Assembly (NCBI GenBank): GCA_003663225.1
Contig: QMZP01000005.1
Span: 1 to 14,604 of the forward strand
Reading direction: 5' to 3'
Source of the DNA: Candidatus Aenigmatarchaeota archaeon
GTDB lineage: Archaea > Aenigmatarchaeota > Aenigmatarchaeia > QMZP01
Length of the DNA: 14,604 nt
Below, one piece after another: positions 1 to 5,467 of the stretch. Each line of letters starts with the position of its first letter. The first letter of the stretch is position 1. A model generated the notes under the pieces. The model was not told the origin of the DNA. It was given only the letters and a program-made list of their open reading frames with translations, and did not search any database. The translations under genes and the position numbers were made by a program.

Positions 1-2
1 GC

Positions 3-536
3 CACAAGGATTGCGCTGCGTTCCTGAGGGGAATGGACAAGAAAAAGCTCTCAGATGGCGCGGACCTGATATCGGCTGCTGTGACGCTGAAAGGCAAGGA
101 GGGAGCCAAACGCTCCCTCAAGATCATGCTGAGAGAAGATAGGATAGAAGGGCTCCTTAAAAGGAAGACCCTTGCGATATGGAAGCACTTCGTGGATGAT
201 GAGATAAAGCGGATATTAGGGCTCTACAAGACTGAGAAGGAGGAGTACCCAGAAAAGAACCTCACCATGTTCAGGATAAAAAGCAGCCTCAACATATCAT
301 CAGTTATATCGACCATACTGTCCGAGAGGAACCCGAAGAAGATAATAGTGATATACAAGCTCTCGTCCGGTGCATGGAAAGCATCTCTGCGATTGCAGGA
401 CGGACGGACAGACCTTGGCACGCTCGCAAAGAAGTGCACGAAGGGTATTGGTTCTGGGGGCGGCCACAGGCAAGCAGCCGGTGCAAGGGTCAACAACTGG
501 ACCAAGTTCAAGAAGAGGCTTTTGGAGTCTCTTTGA
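3..536 (+). CDS. DHH/DHHA1-family phosphoesterase, C-terminal part (5' end outside window)
   Basis: The reading frame is open from the left edge (codons start at base 3), so the first in-frame ATG at 33 is probably internal and the N-terminal DHH catalytic domain lies outside the window. The visible ~178 residues end with GSGGGHRQAAGA, the glycine-rich GGGH signature of the DHHA1 domain, which binds nucleic acid or nucleotide substrate in RecJ-like and nanoRNase-like enzymes. In archaea such proteins act in replication and repair (RecJ/GAN type) or in degrading short oligonucleotides; which type this is cannot be decided without the DHH half. The segment before the motif (SSVISTILSERNPKKIIVIY) fits the usual DHHA1 strand-helix pattern. 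The 3' end overlaps the convergent minus-strand gene by 29 bp (508-536). Family call fairly sure, exact role open. Confidence 0.75.
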   Translation, partial: HKDCAAFLRGMDKKKLSDGADLISAAVTLKGKEGAKRSLKIMLREDRIEGLLKRKTLAIWKHFVDDEIKRILGLYKTEKEEYPEKNLTMFRIKSSLNISSVISTILSERNPKKIIVIYKLSSGAWKASLRLQDGRTDLGTLAKKCTKGIGSGGGHRQAAGARVNNWTKFKKRLLESL

Positions 537-912
537 GAGGATATTTATTTCCCGGCTTCGCGGCATGTTCCGGCGGGCCGACATCTTCTATCATCTCCTT
601 TATGGGCCTGGAATGATAGAAGGGCATGCTCCCCAAATCAAGCATGTCCTCGTTTATCCTCGCCTTCCCTGTGCCGTCCATCTCGTACATGATGCCTTCC
701 TGGTCAGGGTCAAAGAACAGCAGCTTGCATCCCGGCTTGAAGTCATCAAGCCAGAACTTGCCCACTTCATCCCTTTCAATGGTCTGGGGGGTAACGTATC
801 CCGCCAGCTTCCATTTCTGGCCGTTAACGGCATTGCCGTACTTGCTGACGAGCATACCGTCATCATCCACGAAGAGTTCCCTGCCGTCGTCTGTCACATA
901 TTTCGTGGCCAT
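508..912 (-). CDS. hypothetical protein, 134 aa, downstream of flpA
   Basis: I do not recognise this protein. It is acidic and hydrophilic, with no signal peptide, membrane segment or cysteine motif. The N-terminus is rich in Asp, Glu, Gly and Tyr and reads like small beta strands (KYVTDDGRELFVDDDGMLVS, then KWKLAGYV). The last ~25 residues are Pro/Lys/Glu-rich and probably disordered. It starts at an ATG 32 bp after the flpA stop on the same strand. It may be cotranscribed, but a TATA-like run (932-940) lies 24 nt upstream of the ATG, so it could have its own leaderless promoter. The C-terminal codons overlap the convergent DHHA1 gene by 29 bp. A longer plus-strand ORF covers the same DNA, but this frame has the more protein-like composition and proper spacing to flpA. 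Confidence 0.6.
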   Translation of the reverse strand: MATKYVTDDGRELFVDDDGMLVSKYGNAVNGQKWKLAGYVTPQTIERDEVGKFWLDDFKPGCKLLFFDPDQEGIMYEMDGTGKARINEDMLDLGSMPFYHSRPIKEMIEDVGPPEHAAKPGNKYPLKETPKASS

Positions 913-931
913 AAGAAAGATATGTCAGTAA

Positions 932-940
932 GTTTTTTAT
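932..940 (-). promoter_or_regulatory. possible TATA box for the 134-aa hypothetical gene
   Basis: On the minus strand this reads ATAAAAAAC, centred about 24 nt before the ATG at 912. That spacing would give a leaderless transcript. Prediction from sequence only. Confidence 0.3.
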
Positions 941-944
941 GTGA

Positions 945-1598
945 TTACGCGGGCTTCAGGACAAAAAGCATGTGGTCCTTCTCGTACGGGTCCAGCCTCA
1001 CCTTCTCCACGACATCAAAATGCCCGGAGAGCTTCTTCTCTTCGCGCCTGTATATGGCATCCGGGGCCTTGGTGACGTCTATGCTCCTGGATTTGAGGGA
1101 CAGCATAGCGAAGCCGTCGGGCTTCAGGAACCTCTTGCAGTTGCGTATCAGTATCTCCGACTGGTCGTCTGTCGCAACGTCCTGGAACACCACATCGGAC
1201 TGCTCCACCCAAGGGTAATCTTCAGGCTTTCTGGCGTTCGCGAGTATGGGTATCATGTTGCCCCTCTTCTCTGCCACCGGGTTCAGCTCCCTGAACGTAC
1301 GCTGGGATATCTCCACGCCGTATATCAGGCCCCGGCCGCCGACTATGTCAGAGAAATGGGAAGCGGTCTGGCCGCTGGCTATGCCCAGGTAGAGCACCGT
1401 CATCCCGGGCTTCAGGGGGAAGTTCTTGAGGCCGTTCGCTATGGCCGCAGCCGGCTTGGAGTGGTTCGGGTCCCATACCCTGTACTCCTTGCCTCCTGCA
1501 TTGACGAGCTGCTCGCTGTAGCTCCTGCTACCCGGTACCAGGTTCCTTGTCATTAACCTGCCACCATCACGCCAGACTCCGGGGAATATCTCTCTCAT
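945..1598 (-). CDS. flpA: Fibrillarin-like rRNA/tRNA 2'-O-methyltransferase
   Basis: Catalytic subunit of the archaeal C/D-box sRNP, which with Nop5 and L7Ae places 2'-O-methyl groups on rRNA and tRNA using S-adenosylmethionine. Landmarks, numbered from the ATG at 1598 (217 aa): the fibrillarin motif EYRVWDPNHSKPAAAI (38-53); SAM motif I VLYLGIASGQTASHFSDIVG (68-87); VFQDVA (137-142, with the expected acidic D140); SLKSRSIDVTK (167-177, with K169); and the C-terminal EKDHMLFVLK. The length fits the family (~220-230 aa). In-frame upstream codons at 1643 and 1607 exist, but a TATA-like AACATATAAT (1621-1630) is centred ~27 nt before 1598. This favours a leaderless start there; 1607 remains possible. 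The usual neighbour nop5 is not adjacent. Confidence 0.93.
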   Translation of the reverse strand: MREIFPGVWRDGGRLMTRNLVPGSRSYSEQLVNAGGKEYRVWDPNHSKPAAAIANGLKNFPLKPGMTVLYLGIASGQTASHFSDIVGGRGLIYGVEISQRTFRELNPVAEKRGNMIPILANARKPEDYPWVEQSDVVFQDVATDDQSEILIRNCKRFLKPDGFAMLSLKSRSIDVTKAPDAIYRREEKKLSGHFDVVEKVRLDPYEKDHMLFVLKPA

Positions 1599-1620
1599 AC
1601 TCACCATAATGTATCGCGTA

Positions 1621-1630
1621 ATTATATGTT
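1621..1630 (-). promoter_or_regulatory. TATA box of flpA
   Basis: Minus-strand AACATATAAT, centred ~27 nt upstream of the ATG at 1598. Sequence-based prediction that also decides between the alternative flpA starts. Confidence 0.45.
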
Positions 1631-1648
1631 TTTCACAATACAAATCAA

Positions 1649-1656
1649 TTTAAATA
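1649..1656 (+). promoter_or_regulatory. TATA box of the zinc-module gene
   Basis: TTTAAATA on the plus strand predicts a transcription start near 1679 and thus a leader of ~44 nt. Unlike the leaderless neighbours, that leader contains a GGGTGGGA Shine-Dalgarno-like element (1713-1720) just before the ATG at 1723, and two upstream CCCAC copies complementary to it. Confidence 0.4.
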
Positions 1657-1722
1657 CGCTCAACATAGTTTTAACCCCATAAATCCCACGATGCCCACGT
1701 TTGATGGGGGGCGGGTGGGAAT

Positions 1723-2196
1723 ATGGAAATTCCGATATGCCAGATATGCAAAGAGCCGATAAACAACTTCGTCTGCTTAGAGTGCTTGGCAAAGGATATA
1801 AGCACATGGCTTCCGCCCGGGCTTTCAGACCGGTTCACGAAGTTCAATGATTGGTTTTTGGACACGTTCAAGCACATGCCGCACACAGTGACAAGGCACC
1901 ACATAGTCTGCGACTTGAGGGGCAAAGGGAGCGTATGCCTATACTGCTACGTTAACGAGGTGTTCCAGTGGTTGATGGGGGAGGATAAGCCTGTCGCAAG
2001 GCGTTTCAGGAAGCTGTTCTCATTCGGCATGAGGAAGGGGGATTTCAAGCAGATAATAAAGTCTCACGCAAAGCCTATAAGCGAGGTGGAAGAAATGGAA
2101 AAAGAAGAGGGCATATGTGACGAATGCGGGGAATACTCCGACGAGCTGCACATACTCAACGGAAGATGGGTATGCAGAGTGTGTTGGGGTGTTTGA
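1723..2196 (+). CDS. Protein with three cysteine-pair zinc-binding modules, 157 aa, function unknown
   Basis: I do not recognise a named family. The cysteines form three sets: C6-x2-C9 with C18-x2-C21; a central H59/H60/C63 with C72-x2-C75; and a C-terminal zinc-ribbon-like C132-x2-C135 with C151-x2-C154. Between them are aromatic-rich helices (FNDWFLDTF, NEVFQWLM) and a basic patch around residues 92-113. No membrane segment is present, so a cytosolic, zinc-stabilised adaptor or nucleic-acid-binding protein is plausible but unproven. The start is supported by a GGGTGGGA element 2 nt upstream of the ATG. The gene is divergent from flpA and is followed one base after its stop by a tiny Trp-rich ORF preceded by its own GGGGTG, so the two probably form one transcript. 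Confidence 0.75.
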   Translation: MEIPICQICKEPINNFVCLECLAKDISTWLPPGLSDRFTKFNDWFLDTFKHMPHTVTRHHIVCDLRGKGSVCLYCYVNEVFQWLMGEDKPVARRFRKLFSFGMRKGDFKQIIKSHAKPISEVEEMEKEEGICDECGEYSDELHILNGRWVCRVCWGV

Positions 2197-2197
2197 C

Positions 2198-2278
2198 ATG
2201 GAAAAGAAAAAAAAGGAAAAGTGGAAATGGAAGGACTTCGATTGGCATGACCCGGATGACTGGGACTGCAACTATTGA
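2198..2278 (+). CDS. Putative 26-aa Trp/Asp-rich microprotein
   Basis: A short ORF starts one base after the stop of the zinc-module gene. A GGGGTG Shine-Dalgarno-like element (2185-2190) sits 7 nt before its ATG, inside the end of the upstream gene, which is the arrangement expected for a coupled second cistron. The peptide begins with a lysine-rich stretch (MEKKKKEKWKWK), then DFDWHDPDDWDCNY: four Trp, one Cys and seven Asp in 26 residues, so it is strongly polarised between a basic and an acidic half. No known family is recognised. It could be a small partner of the zinc protein or an unexpressed chance ORF. The eight-A run (2206-2213 region) is prone to sequencing error, so the exact frame deserves care. 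Confidence 0.4.
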   Translation: MEKKKKEKWKWKDFDWHDPDDWDCNY

Positions 2279-2350
2279 TGGTAGCATGAAGGTGAAGAAG
2301 GAAGCTGGTTGGAAGGACTTCAAGTCAGAATACGGGATTATTAGCAGATG

Positions 2351-2635
2351 CTATATTTCAGCCCCGATAGCGCTCTTCAGGCTCCTCATCTTCTTCTTGT
2401 ATCTCCGAAGCCTGCGGTATGATTCTATTATCTCAACAAAGCCTATTACCGTAAGGACGCCGCCTACTGCTATGGATGCCAGGTTGCTGTAGAAGAGGTT
2501 TATTATGGCCACCCCAACCGCGACGAACGCCAGCCCTGTGCGCATGAATGACAGTATAGTCCTTTCCTTTGACAGCAGGGTCCTCTCCTCCGAGAGTATT
2601 GTCTGCTCTTCTGTCGGATCCCGCTTCTTTGGCAT
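2351..2635 (-). CDS. DUF202 (YidH-like) small membrane protein, 94 aa
   Basis: The conserved DUF202 signature ERTLLSKERTILSFMRTGLA (residues ~17-36) leads directly into the first membrane helix (about 33-51). A second helix follows (about 52-70) and then a very basic cytosolic tail (ESYRRLRRYKKKMRSLKS). This is the usual DUF202 layout at the usual length. The biochemical role of the family is not established; related small proteins are found in bacterial and archaeal membranes. The gene is divergent from the DNA ligase with only 33 bp between the two ATGs. A TTTATATTTT box (2657-2666, read on the minus strand) lies ~27 nt upstream, suggesting a leaderless transcript whose promoter abuts the ligase start. 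Confidence 0.85.
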   Translation of the reverse strand: MPKKRDPTEEQTILSEERTLLSKERTILSFMRTGLAFVAVGVAIINLFYSNLASIAVGGVLTVIGFVEIIESYRRLRRYKKKMRSLKSAIGAEI

Positions 2636-2637
2636 AT

Positions 2638-2647
2638 AGTATTATTA
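2638..2647 (+). promoter_or_regulatory. Possible TATA element of the DNA ligase gene
   Basis: TAGTATTATT is a weak TATA-like stretch centred ~26 nt before the ligase ATG, consistent with leaderless transcription. It lies next to the start of the divergent DUF202 gene, interlocking the two promoters. Confidence 0.3.
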
Positions 2648-2656
2648 CTTGCGGGC

Positions 2657-2666
2657 AAAATATAAA
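2657..2666 (-). promoter_or_regulatory. TATA box of the DUF202 gene
   Basis: Minus-strand TTTATATTTT centred ~27 nt from the ATG at 2635. It sits immediately in front of the ligase start codon at 2669, so TBP/TFB bound here would overlap the ligase transcription start. Confidence 0.5.
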
Positions 2667-2668
2667 GC

Positions 2669-4417
2669 ATGAAGTATCAGAAGCTCGCTGACGTCTACCA
2701 GAATCTGGAGAACACGCCAGCGAAGCTGGAGAAGGTGAAAATAATATCCAGGCTCATGAAGGAAGCGGACGACGAAGAACTCAAGATGATAGCCCTGCTT
2801 ATACAGGGCCGGGTGTTTCCCTCTTTCGATGACAGGGAAATCGGCATCGCGGCGCAGTCAATGGAGAAGATAATAGTGCAGGCTACAGGCTTCTCTTCCA
2901 AGGACGTGGGCAGCATGTTCAGGGAGCTCGGCGACTACGGGCTGGTAGCAGAGAAGCTCATAGGAAAGAAGAAGCAGCAGACGCTGTTCAACAGGCCCCT
3001 GACCCTGGAGAAGGTCTTCGACAACCTGCAAAAGATATCGGGCATGGAAGGCAGGGGGTCGCAGGACAGGAAGTTCAGGCTGGTCGCGGAACTCGTGTCA
3101 TCTGCCAAGCCACTGGAGGCCAAATACATAGTCAGGACTACCATAGGCGACCTTAGGATAGGCGTGGCAGAGGGCATAGTAAGGGATGCCATAGCGGACG
3201 CGTTCCTTGACACGGAGACCCAGGAGAAGAAGAAGGAGTCTACCAGTGCTGTCGAGTGGGCATGGTTCCTGCGGCCGGACTACAGCGAGGTCGCTCTGAT
3301 AGCGAAAAGGAAGGGCATAGATGGCCTGAACAACGTCAAGATACAGGTAGGCAAGCCGTATCACGTCCTGCTGGCGGAGAAGTCGCCGGGTCTCGAGGAG
3401 GCGCTCAGCTCGTTCGAGAAGCCGGCGCTCGAATACAAGTACGATGGCGCAAGGGTCATAATACACAAGAAGGGTGACAAGATGTGGTTCTATACCAGGC
3501 GGCTGGAGAATGTAACCAGGCAGTTTCCGGAGCTCCAGGATTTCGTCAAGGAAGGAGTCAGGGCCAGGGAATGCATAATAGAGGGGGAGATGATAGGATT
3601 CAGCAAGGAGACGGGGAAGCCCATGCCGTTCCAGTTCCTTTCGCAGCGCATAAAGAGGAAGTATGACATAGACAGGATGGCGAAGGAGATACCGATATCA
3701 GTCAACGTCTTTGATATAGTTTATCTGGACGGCAAGGACCTGTTCGAGAGGCCGCTCTCGGAGAGATGGGAAACCCTCAAAACCATAATAAGGCCGATAA
3801 AAGGAAAGTTCCAGCTCGCTGAGCACATAGAGACCAAGGATCTGGAAGAAGCGGACAAATTCTACAGGAAGGCGTTGAGCGCAAGCCAGGAGGGCCTTAT
3901 AGTAAAGAACATGGACGCGAAATACCATCCAGGGAGGAGGGTTGCCGGGGGATGGCTCAAGGTGAAGCCTGTCATGGAGACGCTTGACCTGGCGATAATA
4001 GGCGCGACGTGGGGCACCGGGAAGCGCGCCGGGTGGCTGGGTTCGTACATACTGGGCTGCAGGGATGAGGAGAGCGGCAACTTCCTGAACTGCGGGATGA
4101 TAGGCACCGGCATAAAGGAGAAGAAGTCCGAGAAGGTGGAAGAGGACTCAGCGGGTGCTGTCACGTTCAAGGAGCTCACTGACATGCTCAAGTCCAAGAT
4201 AACCGAAGAGCATGGCAGCGAAGTCAAGATAAAGCCCGATCTCGTGGTCGAGGTCGCATACGAAGAGATACAGAAGAGCCCGAACTACGAATCCGGCTAT
4301 GCCCTCAGGTTCCCCAGGGTGCTCAAGATACGGCCGGACAAGGACGTGTCCGAAGCTGACACGACAGGCCGCATAAAGGAGCTATATTCGCAGCAGAAGG
4401 GCAAGCGTTCCGGGTGA
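2669..4417 (+). CDS. lig: ATP-dependent DNA ligase (replicative, archaeal type)
   Basis: Seals nicks during replication (Okazaki fragments) and repair through a lysyl-AMP intermediate. At 582 aa it has the full archaeal/LigI-like length. The N-terminal DNA-binding domain (about 1-240) contains the family segment RTTIGDLRIGVAEGIVRDA (156-174). The nucleotidyltransferase domain has motif I EYKYDGARV with adenylated lysine K257, motif III around WFYTRRLENVT, the VFDIVYLDG segment (347-355), motif IV EGLIVKN (408-414) and motif V WLKVKP (429-434). The OB domain follows, ending with the family-like FPRVLKIRPDKDVSEAD. No key residue is missing. The ATG at 2669 begins the well-aligned N-terminus (MKYQKLADVYQNLE). 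The gene shares a 33-bp divergent promoter with the DUF202 gene. Confidence 0.97.
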   Translation: MKYQKLADVYQNLENTPAKLEKVKIISRLMKEADDEELKMIALLIQGRVFPSFDDREIGIAAQSMEKIIVQATGFSSKDVGSMFRELGDYGLVAEKLIGKKKQQTLFNRPLTLEKVFDNLQKISGMEGRGSQDRKFRLVAELVSSAKPLEAKYIVRTTIGDLRIGVAEGIVRDAIADAFLDTETQEKKKESTSAVEWAWFLRPDYSEVALIAKRKGIDGLNNVKIQVGKPYHVLLAEKSPGLEEALSSFEKPALEYKYDGARVIIHKKGDKMWFYTRRLENVTRQFPELQDFVKEGVRARECIIEGEMIGFSKETGKPMPFQFLSQRIKRKYDIDRMAKEIPISVNVFDIVYLDGKDLFERPLSERWETLKTIIRPIKGKFQLAEHIETKDLEEADKFYRKALSASQEGLIVKNMDAKYHPGRRVAGGWLKVKPVMETLDLAIIGATWGTGKRAGWLGSYILGCRDEESGNFLNCGMIGTGIKEKKSEKVEEDSAGAVTFKELTDMLKSKITEEHGSEVKIKPDLVVEVAYEEIQKSPNYESGYALRFPRVLKIRPDKDVSEADTTGRIKELYSQQKGKRSG

Positions 4418-4557
4418 GACAAAAACACAGAGCAGGCTGTCCGCCATGTTCACCGAATATCCCAAGAAGCAGGCGGACGACACCTGAGTTGTTGTACTTG
4501 GCTGCCATAACATTAATTCACAATTCATTTAACTTTACCCCTAATCAGTGACAAACA

Positions 4558-4565
4558 TTTATAAA
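4558..4565 (+). promoter_or_regulatory. Distal TATA box upstream of the TrmB-family gene
   Basis: TTTATAAA is a near-consensus archaeal TATA box. It predicts a start near 4588 and a ~78-nt leader before the regulator ATG, or alternatively a short separate RNA. The rest of the 248-bp ligase/regulator gap holds a second TATA box and an imperfect palindrome, but no gene or tRNA that I can see. Confidence 0.4.
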
Positions 4566-4607
4566 GCTTATCGATATTATTTAGAAAGCCAACACGGGGG
4601 ATAAACC

Positions 4608-4620
4608 ACTATTAAAGAGT
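4608..4620 (+). promoter_or_regulatory. Candidate operator: imperfect palindrome before the proximal TATA box
   Basis: ACTATTAAAGAGT matches its reverse complement at 10 of 13 positions, with perfect ACT/AGT arms. It lies 6 bp upstream of the proximal TATA box of the regulator gene. TrmB-family proteins commonly bind short palindromes near their own promoters, so autoregulation is a reasonable inference. Not verified. Confidence 0.3.
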
Positions 4621-4626
4621 AAAATG

Positions 4627-4634
4627 TATTTAAA
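4627..4634 (+). promoter_or_regulatory. Proximal TATA box of the TrmB-family gene
   Basis: TATTTAAA predicts a start near 4657, leaving a ~9-nt leader containing GTGAT, which is complementary to the archaeal 16S 3' end, just before the ATG at 4666. Confidence 0.45.
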
Positions 4635-4665
4635 CAATATAGGATATAATTAAATAAGTGATGGT

Positions 4666-5466
4666 ATGGTCGGAAACACCGAAATACTGGATACGCTCAA
4701 AAGCATTGGGCTGAACCTGTATGAGAGGAAGATTTTCGTAGCCCTGCTCGCAAAGGGCATAGCCACTGCGGCGCAGGTATCCGAAATTGCCGGTGTCCCG
4801 AGATCACGTTCTTACGACATACTTGAATCGCTGGCAGAGAAAGGCTTTGTGGTAGTTCAGCCATCAAAGCCTATAAAGTACGTAGCGCTGAGGCCTTCCG
4901 AGGCGCTGGAGAAGACAAAGGAGAATCTCTCAAGGAAGCACAGCGAGATGGTCAGCAGGATAGACAGCCTGAAGAGCTCCAAGGTGCTGGACGAGCTCGA
5001 GAACATATACAATCAGGGGTTCAACCTGGTGAGGCCATCAGAGATGACCGGCACACTAAAGGGCAGATTCACGATAAACAGGCAGCTCAGGTCGGTCCTG
5101 AAGGACGCAAAGAGCAATGTCCACATGGTGACCAGCGAATCCGGGCTTAAGGACCTTCACCAGAACCATCTGAGGATACTGAAGAAGGTTGCCAGGAGGG
5201 GCGTGAAGCTGCGCATACTGGCACCCACTGCTGACAGGTCGACTGTAAAGGCGATGTCAGAGATAGCGGAGATAAGGGCGCTGAAGGAGGATGTCGGTAG
5301 GTTCACCGTCGTTGACGACGACCATGTGTTCTTCTCGCTTACTGACGAGTCAGGCGACGAATCCCAGGATGTAGCCCTGTGGGCGAACTCACCGCATGCC
5401 GCATCGAACATAGCGAAGCCGCTCTTTGAAAAGCTGTGGAAGAACAGCGGCACGATTGGGAAATGA
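4666..5466 (+). CDS. TrmB-family transcriptional regulator
   Basis: A DNA-binding protein of 266 aa. The N-terminal winged helix-turn-helix (about 8-75) has the TrmB pattern: GLNLYERKIFVALLAKGIAT, then AAQVSEIAGVPRSRSYDIL (recognition helix) and a wing ending GFVVVQPSKPIKYVAL. A charged helix (about 78-112) probably gives the dimerising coiled coil. The C-terminal half, with VARRGVKLRILAP (~178-190) and VDDDHVFFSL, resembles the PLD-like TrmB C-terminal domain, not the long sugar-binding domain of Thermococcus TrmB (~340 aa), so the effector cannot be guessed. Two TATA boxes and a palindrome precede it. It ends 1 bp from the convergent porB stop; adjacency alone does not make porB its target. 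Confidence 0.88.
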   Translation: MVGNTEILDTLKSIGLNLYERKIFVALLAKGIATAAQVSEIAGVPRSRSYDILESLAEKGFVVVQPSKPIKYVALRPSEALEKTKENLSRKHSEMVSRIDSLKSSKVLDELENIYNQGFNLVRPSEMTGTLKGRFTINRQLRSVLKDAKSNVHMVTSESGLKDLHQNHLRILKKVARRGVKLRILAPTADRSTVKAMSEIAEIRALKEDVGRFTVVDDDHVFFSLTDESGDESQDVALWANSPHAASNIAKPLFEKLWKNSGTIGK

Positions 5467-5467
5467 A

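Noticed and set aside
370..1218. 282-codon plus-strand ORF opposite flpA and the 134-aa gene
   Set aside because: It lies antisense to the certain flpA gene, has no Shine-Dalgarno or promoter, and its composition looks like a shadow of G/C-rich third positions.
4439..4478. Inverted repeat GTCCGCC / GGCGGAC after the ligase stop
   Set aside because: Only seven pairs with a 26-nt loop and no following T tract. Archaeal terminators do not need hairpins, and nothing else supports a function.
4446..4487. 13-codon ORF (MFTEYPKKQADDT) between ligase and the TrmB-family gene
   Set aside because: Too short, no ribosome-binding site, and not a lost ligase tail since the ligase C-terminus already looks complete.
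4323..4508. 61-codon minus-strand ORF over the ligase 3' end, with a possible upstream TATA-like stretch
   Set aside because: Most of it is antisense to the ligase C-terminal codons, it resembles no family, and there is no ribosome-binding signal.
4566..4660. Possible tRNA or small structured RNA downstream of the distal TATA box
   Set aside because: No T-loop GTTCGANTC, no acceptor stem pairing and no C/D-box pair (RTGATGA with CTGA) could be found by eye.
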